From Wurfbainia villosa (Eukaryota > Streptophyta > Magnoliopsida > Zingiberales > Zingiberaceae), in the NCBI GenBank assembly GCA_025175895.1, contig CM046005.1, positions 64,938,325 to 65,002,324 on the forward strand: a stretch of 64,000 bases of DNA, read 5' to 3'. Of the stretch, positions 33,509 to 46,329 are shown piece after piece. Every line of letters starts with the position of its first letter. Within the stretch, counting starts at the first letter, position 1. Below the pieces are notes generated by a model. That model saw nothing but the letters and a program-made list of their open reading frames with translations. It made no database searches and was not told the DNA's origin. Position numbers and translations under genes: made by a program.

Positions 33509-34998
33509 CTATAGGCATGGCGATAAGTGGTCTGCAACGACATTGTCCAAGCCCTTTTTATCCCTGGTTTCTATGTCAAATTCTTGAAGTAATAAAATCC
33601 AGCGAATAAGACGGGGTTTAGCATCCTTCTTACTCATCAAGTAGCGGACTACGGTATGGTCGGTATAAACAATCACCTTTGAACCTACCAAGTACTATCT
33701 GAACTTGTCAAATGTGAACACGACTGCCAACAATTCTTTCTCAGTCGTGGCATAGTTAATCTGTGCTCCGTTCAGTGTCTTACTGGCATAGTGAATAGCG
33801 TGCAACCTCTTCTCCTTCCTTTGCCCTAATACTGCCCCTACTGCATAATTACTAGCATCACACATGACCTCGAATGGTAGGCTCCAATCAAGGGGTTGTA
33901 TTATCGGGGACGTTACTTAGGCCTTTTTTATTTCCTTGAACACTACTAAACATTGCCGATCAAAAATAAACTCTGTGTCCTTAGCTAGTAGATTTTTCAG
34001 AGGTCTAGTTATTTGAGAAATTTTTTTTATGAACCTTCTATAAAAACCCACATGCCCAAGAAAGCTCCGGATGCCCTTCACATCCCTGGGTGGTGGCAAC
34101 TTTTCAATTACTTCGACCTTCGCTTTGTCTACTTCGATACCATTCCTTGACATCTTATGTCCTAGGACTATCCCTCCAGTTACCATGAAGTGATATTTTT
34201 CCCAGTTTAGAATCAAGCTGTTCTCCTCACACCTTTGCAGAACCCTTTCTAGATTCTTCAGACATGCATCGAAACTTGTTCCGTAGACTAAAAAATCATC
34301 CATGAACACTTCCATAATTTGTTCAATCATATCCGAAAAATAGCTGTCATACAATGCTGGAAAGTGGCTGGGGCATTACATAAGCCAAAAGGCATTCTTT
34401 TGTATGCGAAGGTTCCATATAGGCAGGTGAAGGTAGTCTTCTCTTGGTCCTTGGGGTGAATCGGGATTTGGAAAAAACCTGAGTACCCATCAAGGTAGCA
34501 AAAATAGGAATGTTTAGTGAGGCACTCCAACATCTGATCAATGAATGGAAGTGGAAAAGGATCCTTCCTTGTTTCTTTGTTTAGTTTACGATAATCTATA
34601 CACATTCTCCACCCCGTTACTGTTCGAACAGGGATCAACTCATATTCTTCGTTCTTGACTACTATAGTGCCGCCTTTCTTTGGAACTACGTGCACCGGAC
34701 GTACCCACTCACTACCTAAAATTGGGTAAATTATTTCGGCATCCAATAGTTTAAGCACTTCCTTTTTCACTACCTCCTGCAAGTTTGGGTTAAGTCATTG
34801 TTGACGCTTCACTGTTGACTTACACCCATCCTCAAGTATTATCCTATGCATGCAGAGAGACGGACTTATCCCCTTTATGTCATTGATGGTGTACCCCAAC
34901 ACCTTTTTGTATGTCCTGAGCACCTCCAACAACTTCCTCATCTCTACCGCACTCAAATCGGCATTTATAATCACCGAATGGGTTGAAGTTGGACCCAA
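33509..34998 (-). pseudogene. Gypsy C reverse transcriptase and RNase H, disrupted
   Basis: Frame one (34998-34327): LGPTSTHSVIINADLS, DIKGISPSLCMHRI, a stop near 34793, VVPKKGGT, WRMCIDYRKLN, FCYLDGYSGFFQIPIH and RMPFGLCNAPATFQ. A frameshift near 34340 leads to a second frame (34354-33509) with VFMDDFLVYG (catalytic FMDD), LGHVGFYRRFIK, then RNase H motifs MCDASNYAVGAVLG and YATTEKELLAVVF, and VIVYTDHTVVRYL. Two more stops lie near 33915 and 33693. The motif order RT-RNase H-integrase is that of Ty3/gypsy. Confidence 0.85.
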
Positions 34999-35147
34999 AA
35001 ATTCAAACTTGAGATTCGGGGTAGTGGCTTCATCTCAGGACTTGGGTGTTTCTCTGTTGCCACCTGCCCCTACTCTTCTTCTTCTTCTTCTGATCCCAAA
35101 GATAGAGAAGCTTCTTTCATCCAGTACTCTCTCTCTCTGTCTTCTCC

Positions 35148-35855
35148 TTATACTTGACAAGCCCTTTCAACGTTATCTACCCCCTTTATGGGGAAGGCCT
35201 CCTGAAAATCCTGCTCGATATTTGCCCATATTTCGAGAGTCCACACTACTGTTTCTATAACGCGATACACTTCGTCGATGTTCTTTTTCATCAATACTCC
35301 CCCTGTGGCTATTTCTGAGAGTTCTTTCGACGAGCTAGTGATCCCAGAATAAAAAACATGGATGAGTAACCAATCCTGTAATCCATGGTGTGGGAAACGA
35401 ATAATCAGCTCTTGGAGTCTCTTCAATGCTTGGGCCAGAGTCTCTTCGTGCCCTTGCTCAAACGAAAGGATTTTATCCCTAAGGTAGGCTGTTTTGTGTG
35501 TGGGGGGGGGGGGGGGGGAGAATTTACTTAGAAAAGTGCTTTCCATTTGTTCCCATGTCGTTATACTTCCTTCTGGTAGAGTGTGTATCCATTGCCTAGC
35601 CTCCCCTTTCAGGGAGAATGGGAACGTAATGAGCTTAACGACGTCTGTTGGGACTTTGTCATAGTGCACTGTGCCGCAGTAAGCCAGGAATTCTTCAAGA
35701 TGTAGATAGAGCTCTTCAATATGAGTTCCTCCAAATTTCTTTTCTTGAATAAGGGCGATTAATGCAGGGTTTATTTCCCAACTTGCGGCATGAATTCGTG
35801 GAATAGTTATGCAAGAGTTCCATGCTTTTCGTCTAGGCACTATGTAATCTCTCAA
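35148..35855 (-). pseudogene. Gypsy C gag, truncated
   Basis: This is a retrotransposon gag domain of the gypsy type: GGTHIEELYLHLEEFL, FPFSLKGEARQWIHTLPEGS, TWEQMESTFLSKFSP and GLQDWLLIHVFYSGI. A run of 17 G on the plus strand (35502-35518) codes for a proline run between FLSKF and THKTAYL, where related gags have a short PP-type sequence; it may be an expansion or an assembly error. After 35148 no zinc knuckle or protease follows before RT starts near 35000, so the gag C-terminus and protease have been lost. The gag and RT are separated by only about 150 bp. Confidence 0.8.
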
Positions 35856-36155
35856 GAGTCAAGCGTGCTGTGTTAACATTTCAGTGTCCCTTGGTGGGAA
35901 GGGATCAACAAATCAAATGTAATGAATATTCCTAAGGGTTGAGGCAATGTAATTACTAATACTAAATCAAATGCAGAAAATTCAAACCAAAGGTTAATGC
36001 AATGTAACTACTGAAATAAATCTATACTTACTCTAGATATTAAAAAATCTAAAACTGAAGTAAATCAAATAAAAGTGAAAAATAAAGCACGTAAATAAAT
36101 CTACCATAAGTCCGATCCAATTATCCACCTCTTGATTCGATATCGAATCAACAGT

Positions 36156-36178
36156 CCCTGGCAACGGCGCCAAAAACT
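36156..36178 (-). other. Primer binding site of gypsy C
   Basis: Read on the minus strand just after the 5' LTR: a short spacer, then TTTGGCGCCGTTGCCAGGG. The TGGCGCCGTTGCC core is the PBS type seen in Athila/Tat-like gypsy elements. Confidence 0.7.
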
Positions 36179-37521
36179 TGATGCACGCGAATGCAACCTC
36201 AAATCTCGCGATGAGAACCGTCGAGGACTCGAAGCATGCACTCGTGCTCAACACCCGCAAGTGCATGGATGTCGTCAAGTAATAAAAAATTATTGATCCC
36301 ACAGAGACTGAGATTCGAGTACCGATTGTTCAGTGGACATTATCGTTAAGAGTTTAATGTTAAGGGTTGTGCTTATGAGGTTTGTCGGTGGTCCTAACTC
36401 TAGTACGGTGTCACACGGAAGAAAAGAAGGGTAGCTATGAGTCTTTTAAAGGAATTCTAGGATTTCGATTTCGCTTGTGTATCACAGAACACACTATCAA
36501 TTGGGTATTATCTAGACATCAAACTATGGTCTTGTGGAAGAGACATCATACACTTCCCCGATGAGCCTTCGCATCTATTGGGAACTACCTCTGCCATACC
36601 AGGTTGACCCCTGGCTTTAGGACGGGATAGATGATACAAGGATGCCAAATCAATCCGTATGATGAGTCGGAACGTGTCCCGTTTCTGACTCTATCACATC
36701 CTTCTATCCACAGTTACCGGAGATGAGGATAACCCCTAGATTCCTCAATTCTCCTAAATCTTTGATACGAGGGTTGTCACCCCTCGTATCAGCTACGAAC
36801 AGTAAATAGAAGATCAAAACCAATAGTTATCAATCTAAACAATTACCAATTGCAAATATGAAATCACGAACAGAAGTATATTTGAAATAGCATGTTCTAC
36901 GCACACAAACTACTCCCTAATCCTAGAATCGAAGTATCTATTTCATAAATGAAAGAGAAGAATACAGAAGATGTATAGAAAATAAATTACAGTGCTCTTT
37001 TGTTCTTCTCTCCAGTTTTGGAGCGCAGAATTTGATCCTAGAGCGGCTTCCTTCCTCCCCGTTGCGAGTTTTCGAAGATTTTTAGGGCGTCGGAGTTCTA
37101 TCCCGCCCGTCGTGCCTCCCCCTTAGGGTTTGGGCATACCTTCCTTTATATAGACATAAGGCCTGATCTCCCCGAAACATGGAAAATAACAGAATCGCGT
37201 CGAAATTGCCCAGCGCCACACAACTGTGTGAATTCACACGGCCAGGCTATGTGTGGCGCTGGGGTGCGAGTCGTGTGGATTCACAGGGCCAGGGCGTGTG
37301 TCCTTCTATTCTAGCTGCCAAATGCCTTCTTTTCACTCCAAAAGTGCACCATTTTCTCCATAGAATGTTGTCCTACACACAAGAGTACAAAGAACAGATC
37401 TCCGAACTAGAAAATAGGAAATGCATGCAACATAAAATAAAATATGCAAGAATCAAATATACAATGCAACGAGATGTGAGCGAAAACTACTCCTAAAACC
37501 CTATATATTTTGCTCACATCA
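36179..37521 (-). repeat. 5' LTR of gypsy C
   Basis: Starts tgatgcacgcgaatgcaacc and ends gctcacatca (1,343 bp), followed by the target duplication acttt (37522-37526). TATA-like box on the minus strand at 37143-37154. It pairs with 11493-12811 with visible small differences. Confidence 0.85.
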
Positions 37522-37753
37522 ACTTTCCATTGCCAAGTACTCATGACTTGGACTTTCCTTGCCAAGTACCCATGACTTGAACTTTCCATTGCTAAGTATC
37601 CATGACTTAGACTTTCCATCATATGGTCAACTCCATGTCAACCATATAGTTAACCCATTGTTAAACACTGGTCAACCCATTATCAAACATCAAAATACTA
37701 CTCGAGTCAAACTCGAGTCTGGTCAATCGTGACCTAGGCCGATTGCACCAATA
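37522..37753 (-). mobile_element. Solo LTR D1, right part
   Basis: This continues 10011-11492 after gypsy C. It carries three more 'ccatgacttggactttcc' units, then a unique stretch ending 'ggccgattgcaccaata', followed by the target duplication attcg (37754-37758). Read on the minus strand the LTR starts TATTGGTGCAATCGG, one base from the family's TGTTGG. Confidence 0.83.
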
Positions 37754-37758
37754 ATTCG

Positions 37759-39111
37759 TTCATCTATTCATTTACTTCCTGATCTCTCTTTCTTTTTAAA
37801 CTGTAGATAGCTTCAAGTTCATTATCTTTTTGCACTAATAACTCCTTCAAATGGCTAACCTCTTTGGGCAACTGATTTACTTTTGCTCTTACTGGCGGTG
37901 AGGATGTAGAAAAAATATTAGGGACTTTATAAGTTTGGTTCAAAGAACCAAGTCCAACTATTCTTCCACCTTTCGATCTGCCAGTCGCTTCGAGCCATAG
38001 ATTTATATTTCCAACTGATGGCTTAGATTCGGCAGGATCATCACTTGCATCCAAATTTCTTTGTACAAGTTCATCATATTTCTCCTGTATTGAAATAAAA
38101 AAGTTAAATCATATCAAATGAGTTTAAAATTTTTAAAATACAAACCTTCATTATTTTAGCTCTCTTCCCACTCCATGTCTTGTCTTTTCTTTTAGAATGT
38201 ACGGGTGAAAGTGTCAATGAATAATGACTCAGTTCCCATTTTGTTGGTCTAAACAAAAATCGTTATAAATAATAAAATAGTGCTTATTAAATTAAAAAAT
38301 TAAAATTTGAAACAAATCACCAATCGATGTCTATGTTCATCGATATTGATTGAGCCTCCTGCATACGTCGCAGATGATGCACTAGTATTATAAGTTTGAT
38401 TTTTCTTATTTTATTCACTCCTCTGTTTGTTATCCTCAGTTCTCCAATATTGAAAAAATTTATTCCAATTCTCCTCGGTTATTCAATGTGACTTTTTAGC
38501 TTTGCTTTTCGCATGATTTAGTAAATTTCTAATGTGATCGCCACACTTTTTCTTAAAAATCCTCCTTATCTCGAGTGTTTCAGTCTCCTCCCAAGTAAAT
38601 AACCGCTGCAATAGAGACAAAATTATTTGATTATATTAACTATAATTTTATATATAAATTTATTGGGATAAGTTACCTTGAATTCATTCCACCACAGATT
38701 TTTGGCTTCTTCCCGAGTGCTCGTATAAGTCATTGAAGCTCCCCCCAATGGTTATTCACTATTTTATTAATCTCGTGAATAACATGTACAAAATTTGTAA
38801 ATCTATCATAAAATAAAAAACAAACCATATTAATTATTTATGAAAAATAGTCTTATTAAAAACATAAATAATTTAAAAATTGAATACTTACGAATCTCCA
38901 CGAGGGGATATGAACTCTCGTGTATCTGTCCTCTCGGTAACTGGGGGAAGATATATCAGCAGGCACATGCTGAGAACCGAAAGATCCAACAACTGGAGAA
39001 GGAGATAAAGGTATATTGCCTGCAAGGGAATCAGACTGTATTGGTGTTAAAGCAGATGGAGAATGTGATCTTCCATCAGTACCTCGTCCATGACCGTCAC
39101 GTCGAAAATAT
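37759..39111 (-). pseudogene. CACTA element E transposase gene, Ptta/En/Spm (Transposase_24-like), main exons
   Basis: Exons can be placed on the minus strand by splice sites and similarity. They are 38892-39111 (RRDGHGRG and a Ser/Pro-rich region), about 38677-38762 (ends REEAKNLWWNEFK), 38321-38605 (FTWEETETLEIRRIFKKK, then WNKFFQYW and AGGSINIDEHRHRL), 38146 to about 38250 (HYSLTLSPVHSKRKDKTW) and 37759-38084 (INLWLEATGRSKGGRIVGLG and a C-terminal helix). The gene then crosses D1 to end at 9872. Donors and acceptors fit GT/AG. Two in-frame stops lie in the third exon (near 38487 and 38423) and one TAG near 37764, so it is dead. These proteins are the accessory or DNA-binding protein of CACTA elements (TNPA-like role inferred). 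The 5' end is cut by solo LTR D2. Confidence 0.8.
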
Positions 39112-40631
39112 TGTTGGGAATTAGACGTCGCTAGAGGGGGGGGTGAATGGCAAGTTCGTTTGCTTGATGAAATTCGATCGTGCTTGCTACAAACATTAGT
39201 GTGCGCAGAAGAAATAACAATAACAAAAAAAATATACACAACGACACACTAACACGACGATATAACGTGATTCAGAACCTTAGGGTTCCTACTCTATGGA
39301 TTGAGCTCAAATGAGCTCTAGCGATGCCAATACCACCACTAATAAAAAACACTCCTTCTCGACAATAAGTTGGAGGAGGAGAAACCTCTTACAGCAGATT
39401 ACAAAAGTAATACATGAAATATAGAAGAAAATATGAATGAAATACACAAAATAACGTAAAGAAAACATTACAACTATTGCTTTGGATGCTTGCTTATTGA
39501 TCACCTTGGACTAGCCTTGAAGGATTGGAAAGCACCAACTATTCCCCTTCAAATCACCCAAGAAAAACATGCTAAATACTCCCTTTCAAGCTCCCTTTAA
39601 AGCTGTAACTCGGGCTGATTTCCACCTAGCAGTCGACTGCTATAAGGCCCCAGTCGACTGCTCCTGTAGTCGTTGTCTCACAATGACTTAATCCACGTCG
39701 ACAAAACTCCAACAGATATACTGGCAATCGACTGCATATTACCATCAGTCGACTACCAACTTCATAGCCCACTGATCAATCGACTACCGAGCATTCTGAG
39801 TACCAGTAGCAGACTTCCATCCATGGAAGTCGACTGCTCAAGCCATCAGTCGACTGCCTAATGCTGACAGTCAACTGCCAAGGCTATTTGCCACAGTCGA
39901 ACACTAGTCAACTCACAATAGTCGACTAGTCATAATCCCAGTCGATTGCCCAGAGTCAACTTGGCTGCCAAGTGTCAAAACACTTGACCAATCGACTGGT
40001 CCAAAGCTCCAGTCAACTAATAACCTCAACCATGAGGTTTAATCCTAAGTATGATGCCCTCATACTTGCTAGACCACACTTAGTCTAGACCTAAGCCTTC
40101 TAGCCACCTACATCAGCCTCACACTTATCGGTTCCCTCCAAGTCATTCATGACTTGTTCATCCATACGCTAGCCTTCAGGCACTTCCATCGGCTATTGTC
40201 ATGCTAAGCTGGTCTATATCGCCAAGGCACATTTGGGCTTATGCTGCCAAGACTACCGCTTGGACTTTAAATCGCCAAACCATTGGACTTATGCTGCCAA
40301 GACTCCCGCTTGGACTTTACGCCGCCAATATCAACCCTTGGATTTCCCTTGCCAACCATTGGACTTATGCTGCCAAGACTCCTGCTTGGACTTTACGCTG
40401 CCAATATCAACCCTTGGACTTCCCTTGCCAACCCATGTTGGATTTTCCATTTGCCAAGACTTAAGCTTGGACTTTCTCTTGGCAAGACCCATGCTTGGAC
40501 TTTCCATGCCAACCCATGTTGGGCTTTCCAATTGCCAAGACTGAAGCTTGAACTTTCCCTTGCCAAGACCTATGCTTAAACTTTCCATGCAAAGTACCAA
40601 AGACTTGGATTTTCCATGCCAAGTACACAAT
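39112..40631 (-). mobile_element. Solo LTR D2 (Sirevirus-like copia), left part
   Basis: A minus-oriented D-family LTR starting tgttgggaattag at 39112. It is split by copia F, with its right part at 49124-49367. The flanking duplication aatat is intact (39107-39111, 49368-49372). It contains a GTCGAC-palindrome cluster (39630-40020) and the 'cttggactttcc..gccaac' repeat run (40200-40630). No internal region accompanies it, so it is a solo LTR. Confidence 0.85.
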
Positions 40632-42351
40632 AAAGGTCGAATCTTCGCTTCCCACTTCAACTTGGTGGCTTGTGCATGGCGAACCAATCTACGTCCCCAG
40701 ATTAAAAAATTAATCCTTGACGAAGACGGATTACCCAAGCAATCGATCCATCATCGTGCTATTCGATTAGAGTCGTCGCTTGAACAAACTTGTTGTTCAA
40801 GCAACCTAACTCTTTTCCTCTATTAGTCGCAGAATAGATGATGTACGGATCACGGTTTTTGTGTTTATCATCGGGGTCCAAGTAAATTAACCACATGCAT
40901 AATACAAAAGAACTAAATCAAAACAAACAAGATTATACCTCTTGTTTACCTCTTGATCTTCTACTGTATGTCCTATTCTCCTCTTGGACGTTATGTAGGC
41001 AATGATCCTCCAAGAGATGAAGCCTCCTAGATCATGTTCTTCCCTTCCTTGCTCGCTCCGAACAAAGGGAAGATGACCGAACCCATCTTCTCCTATCTAG
41101 TGCCAACCACCAAGCTTCTAGCTAGGTTGTTGCCATCGGCCAAGGAGAGGAATAAAGGGAGATGGGCGCCGGCCAAGAGAGAATTCTCTTGTTGCCGCCG
41201 GCCAAAGGGAAAGAGAAGGAGGCGTCAGCAATGGAGATGGAGAGGATGAGGGTGGCGCGGGCCAAGGAGAAGCAAGAGACAAACCCTAATCTCCAAGTTG
41301 TTGCTGCCGACCCTAGGAAGCAAAACCGAAAGCTTCTTTCGCCCAAACCCTAGCCTTTCCAACAATCTTGCCGTCCACTCCCAAAAACCCTAATCCCCAA
41401 GATGATATCTCACGCCCAAGCCTTGAAACCTTATTTATAGATTTTGCCTAAGCCTCCATTTAATCGTGTCCGTCGGATCTAGGTTTCATGAGGGTTTTAA
41501 TAGGTTACAATAGGGACCATGAGGAGGAGTTGGATCTTGGCCACCCAATGTATCCGACCCACATAAAATCCGATCCATTAATGATAATCCATTCCACTAG
41601 AGGATTATCATTGATCTACCTCACCAAACCCCATAATTAAATATGAGCTCCATATATTAATTGTACAAATGTCTCCCCGTGTTTAAGATATCGAATGTCC
41701 GTTAATTAATTAATTTACTGACAATTAATTAATCAACATCTAACTCCATGAGTAGTACCACTCAACCTTATCATCATGCAGGACCAAGTCCACCTGTAAG
41801 ATTTAAATGATGATCCTTATGAACTCCTCAAGGGGACATCATCATCCTCATACATAGGATACGGTATCCTCCTATAATCAACGACACACCATATAAATAA
41901 TATTATTTTCCAACTTATCGAGTCTATCGATTTAATACATAAATTTTGCCCATTGGTAAATCAAAGAAATAAATATTAAGTACATGTGCCCGTTATTATA
42001 TCGGGATTAAGAGCATGTACACAATAATATCTGAGGTATGATTCAATTATGTAGTTAGCAATAAATTGAATCACCTCTAAGTCGATCCTGCTCAATACAC
42101 ATAAAGTGTACTAGTGTAATTCTTTGGTCAAGATAAACCAATATCAAATTACACTACAACCATGCCAATGGTTTGTCCAAAACCATCTTGGTTGTGAGCC
42201 TCTACTTATACTTTACAAGGAACTGATAACATGATCTTCTGTGTGACACCACACACCATGTTATCTACAATATAAAATATTAGACAATATGCATAACTAT
42301 AAATATGCAAACAATGATCATATGATTCTTATTGAAATGAAAGATGTTCAT
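40632..42351 (-). repeat. 3' LTR of copia F
   Basis: About 1.72 kb, pairing with 47384-49123. Minus-strand TATA-like box ctataaataagg (reverse of 41429-41440). Short ORFs rich in Arg/Lys around 41030-41350 recur in the other LTR and are not genes. Confidence 0.78.
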
Positions 42352-42399
42352 ACTGAAGATAAACTGCAATCTCTCACTTATACTAAAAGACTATGCTGC

Positions 42400-44102
42400 C
42401 ATCATACTGCCATACATCTGCTTCCCATTCCCTCCACATGCCTATCAAAAGCTCTCGCTAAAAGGGTTTTAGTGAAAGGATCTACCAAGTTATCCTCTGA
42501 TGCAATCTTGGCGACAACAACTTCTACCCGCTTTACGATCTCTCGTGTCAGGTGGTACTTGCGCTCTATGTGTTTACTTGCCTTATGGACTCATGGTTCC
42601 TTCGAGTTTGCAACTGCACCACTGTTATCACAATAAATTGTGATAGTTCTGGACAAATCAAGAATCACATCCAAGTCCATCAAGAAGTTCCTGAGCCATA
42701 CAACTTTTTTGGCTACCTCAGAGGCTGCCACATAGTCAGCTTCTATGGTAGAGTCCGCCACACATTTATGCTTGACACTCCTCTATACAATGGCCCCACC
42801 TCCCAAACTAAACACAAAACCTGAGGTAGACTTACTGTTATCCCTATTTGATTGGAAGTCAGAATCTATATAACCCACAAGGAGTAATTGATCTGCCTGG
42901 TATACTAGCATATAATCCATAGTCCTTCTTAGGTACTTCAATATATGTTTTACCGTAGTCCAATGTCCTTATCTTGGATTACTCTGATATCTACTAACCA
43001 TGCCCACGATAAAGCAGATATCCGGCCTCATACATAACATAGCATACATGAGGCTTTCTACCGCAGAAGCATAAGGAACCGCCTTCATCTCCTCTATCTC
43101 CTTTGATGTTTTAGGACACATCTCTTTAGATAAAGGTACTCCATACCTAAAAGATAGAAAACCTTTATTGGAGTTCTGCATGCTAAAATGAGCCAAAATA
43201 GTGTCTACGTATGAAGCTTGAGATAAGCACAACATCCTTTTCTTGCGATCCCTTATAACCTTGATCCCAAGGATGTGTCCCACTTTTTCCAAGTCCTTCA
43301 TATCAAATTGTTTGGACAACCATACCCTTACGTCTGATAACACTTTGACATTGTTGCCAATCAACAAAATGTCATCTATGTATAGTACAAGAAATACCAC
43401 TACGTTTCCGTCACATCTCTTGTATACACAAGACTCATCCGGACTTTGAATAAATCCATATGACTAGATTACCTCATCAAAGTGGATGTTCTAAGATCTC
43501 GAAGCTTTCTTCAATCCATAAATGGATTGATTAAGCTTGCACACAAGATGCTCTTTGTTCTTTGCAATGAATCCCTTTGGTTGCACCATATAGATGTTTT
43601 TCTCAAGACTTCCATTAAGGAAAGCTGTCTTGACATCCATTTTCCACACCTCATAATCCATATGAGCAACAATAGACAAGAGAATCCGGATAGACTTAAG
43701 CATGGCTACTGGCGAAAAGGTCTCCTCATAATCGATACCCTTTTTCTGAGTATATTCTTTCGCAACAAGCCTTTCTTTGAAGGTCTCAACCTTCCCATCT
43801 ATTCCTCTCTTTCTTTTGTAGATCCACTTGCATCCAATAGTTTTTACACCATTGGGTGGTTCTACTAGCTCCCAGACCTGATTTGAATCCATAGATTCTA
43901 TCTCAGAATTCATTGCACTTTGCCAAGATACCGCATCTTTATCTTGGATTGCCTCGTCATATGTCCAGGGATCAGGTTCATGTTCGCCAGAGACCAAATC
44001 AGAAGATTCTCCCAAGAACATAAATCTATCAGGTTGTCTGACAACCCTCCCACTACGATGAGGTATCAGCTGTGTATCCTCTGTGACACGCGGTGCAGTC
44101 AC
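42400..44102 (-). pseudogene. Copia F reverse transcriptase and RNase H, disrupted
   Basis: From 44102: GCKWIYKRKRG, ERLVAKEYTQKKGIDYEETF, WKMDVKTAFLNGSLEKNIYM and QSIYGLKKASRS, then a break near 43485. The second frame (43400-42969) has VFLVLYIDDILLIGNN (YIDD in the catalytic position), LGIKVIRDRKK and MRPDICFIVGMVSRYQ. Downstream (42960-42400) the RNase H pieces KYLRRT, STSGFVFSLGGG, YCDNSGAVANSKEP, KASKHIERKYHLTREI and DPFTKTL appear with further stops. The YVDD-to-YIDD change is conservative. Confidence 0.8.
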
Positions 44103-45475
44103 TTATGATATATCCTCTTGTACCGGTGGTACTGAAGTAGTGACTTCCCCTCTCAATTTCTCCAGAATAATCTTGCTCATGGGCTTGTGGTTCATCACAT
44201 AGTCTTCCTCTAAAAATCTGGCATTCGTGCTAACGATCACCTTATGATCTCTAGGACTATAGAACAAACCACCATTCGTTCCTCTAAGATAGCCTACGAA
44301 CAAGCGCACTTCTATACGAGGTTCCAACTTACCAGCATCTGCCTTCATCACATGTGCTAGAATCCCCCAAATTCGAATATGTCTCAGACTAGGCTTTCGC
44401 CAAGTCCACAATTCTGTGGGAGTAGAAGGCATTGATTTAGATGGTATCAAATTCAGAATATACACTGCCGTATCTAGAGCATACCCTCAGAAAGAATCTG
44501 GTAACTTAGAATAACTCATCATCGATCTAACCATCTCTATAAGAGTCATATTCCTTCGCTCTGCTACACCATTCTGCTGGGGTGTTCTAGGTGTAGACAA
44601 TTGGGATTGAATCCCAGCCTCTAATAAGTAATTCCTAAACTCTCCCAAGAGGTACTCACCACCACGATCAGATCATAGTGTCTTGATACTTTTACCTTGA
44701 CGTTTCTCCACATCAACCTTGAATTCTTTGAACCTGTCAAAGCATTCAGTCTTGTGGCGCATCAAGTAAATGTATCCATATCTTGAATAATCGTCTATAA
44801 AAGTGATGAAATATTCAAAACCACCTCTAGCCTGGATAGACATAGGACCACACAGATCAGAATGAACTAACTCCAATACATCTTTGGCTCTATACCCCTT
44901 AGTCTTAAAAGGCCTCTTGGTCATTTTACCTTCCAAGCAAGATTCGCAGGTTGGGAAATCTTCCATCACTAATGAACCCAAAGGTCCACCAGCTATCAAC
45001 CTTTGAGTCATACTCAGGTTAATATGACCTAACCTTAGATGCCAAAGATATGTTTGGTTCATTTTCGAAGGTTCTTTTCTCTTATTAGATTTAGAAGATG
45101 AATTATTTATTTCTATTCACATCGTGGGAGCTTTTGGTTCAAGTGTATATAAATTGCCTACCAACGCACCAGAACAGATAATCTCCCTATTCCTTTTTAT
45201 AACAACTCTGTCATTAAAAGAAATAGAATATCCATCAAAAAATAATTTAGAAACTGAAATTAAATTCTTTCTAAATGAAGGTATATAAAGGCAATTTCTC
45301 ATAACCAAAGTTTTATTCCTATCAAACGATAAATAAATATCTCCCACAGCAATAGCCGCCACCTTCGTAGCATTGCCCATGTAGACGGTAATCTCCCCCT
45401 CAGCTAGTCGTCTGGTTTTTTGGAACTCCTACAAAGTATTGTAGACATGATCAGTGACTCCCGTATCTACACACC
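44103..45475 (-). pseudogene. Copia F protease and integrase, disrupted
   Basis: Protease: a degenerate WCVDTGVTDHVYN near 45465 followed by GNATKVAAIAVGDIYL and NLISVSKL (45380-45117). Integrase: the finger TYLWHLRLGHINLSM...CESCLEGK, LVHSDLCGP, FITFIDDYSRYGYIYLM, a stop at about 44672, PQQNG/RRNMTL-type sequence near 44560, and SMPSTPTELWTWRKPS. Stops at about 45063-45117, 44672 and 44466 break it. Confidence 0.78.
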
Positions 45476-45499
45476 AAGTGCCGGTAGATAACACCTCTA

Positions 45500-46325
45500 A
45501 ACATGTTTCAACGACTAGACCAAAAGATATACCTTTGTTCTGCTTTTGGTTGGGGTAGTACTTCTTCTAATGTCCAGTCTGTTTGCAAGTGAAGCACTTG
45601 CCTTTCGGCTTCTTCACTCCTCCCTGAGATCCTTTCGCCACCTTTGCTCCACCTTATTTCTTCTTCTTCTTGCCTTTCGTCATAGAAGTCGAAACCTTCT
45701 GAGCAACCATGGCCTGAGCCTGAGCACTCTGACAAAAAATCCTCTCTACCGCCTGGAGTTTTGTCAGAAGCTCCGCCAATGAATACAACCTCTTATTCAT
45801 ATTGTAGTTCAGGCGAAACTACTCAAAACTCCTAGGTAGAGATTGGAGAATGATATCGACCTGGGTTTCCCTATCGATCTCAGCTCTAAGGACTTCCAAC
45901 TCATTCAAATGAGCCATCATCTTGAGAACATGATCCCTCACGGGTGTGCCCTCAACCATGATGGTCGTCATCAAGTTCCTCATGGCTTCCTGCCTAGCTG
46001 CCCGATTCTGGTGTCTGAAAAGTTTCTTGAGATTGAGCATCATGTCATAAGAAGTAGGCATGACTTGATGCTAATGTTGCAATACATTTGACATAGAAGC
46101 CAAAATGTAACACCGCGCCATCTCATCAGCCTTGATCCACTTCTTATAACTCTCTTTCTCCTTTTCCGCAGAATCATCTGCAGGCTTAGGAGGACACTCT
46201 TCAAGAAGTACATACTTGTACTCCTCTGCAGTCAAGACTATATCCAGATTCCTTTTCCAATCCACATAGTTAGGTCTAGTAAGTTTATTTTCCTTTAGTA
46301 TCACAGCAAGTGGGTTGAAAGTCAT
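45500..46325 (-). pseudogene. Copia F gag, disrupted
   Basis: The start chosen is the ATG at 46323-46325 (MTFNPLAVILKENKLTRPNY), which aligns with the copia B gag start. It continues with YVDWKRNLDIVL, MARCYILASMSNVLQH, a stop, then MPTSYDMMLNLKKLF and ILQSLPRSFE with another stop. A Lys-rich part and a zinc-knuckle remnant follow (CFTCKQTGH near 45590), where a stop follows the His and the last Cys reads Tyr. The knuckle can no longer bind zinc normally. Confidence 0.8.
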
Positions 46326-46329
46326 TTTG

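Larger units (their letters stand above)
11493..37521 (-). mobile_element. Athila-like Ty3/gypsy element C (hosts nested copias A and B)
   Basis: LTRs at 11493-12811 and 36179-37521 both run TGATGCACGC to ACATCA and are flanked by the perfect 5-bp duplication acttt (11488-11492, 37522-37526). The order on the minus strand is 5' LTR (right), PBS of the TGGCGCCGTTGCC type, gag, RT, RNase H, integrase, a remnant of an extra 3' ORF, a long non-coding stretch, a polypurine tract and the 3' LTR (left). The extra ORF and the PBS support the Athila lineage. Copia A sits inside at 12903-30776. Without A the element is about 8.1 kb. Protease is missing, the extra ORF has a large internal deletion, and stops are present, so it is defective. 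Confidence 0.88.

Noticed and set aside
38840..39124. Plus-strand 94-codon ORF
   Set aside because: Lies antisense to the Ptta/En/Spm-type exon at 38892-39111, which has splice sites and family similarity.
41034..41353. Lys/Arg-rich ORFs in copia F LTR, duplicated at 47801-48117
   Set aside because: Same sequence in both LTRs; no evidence for coding beyond LTR identity.
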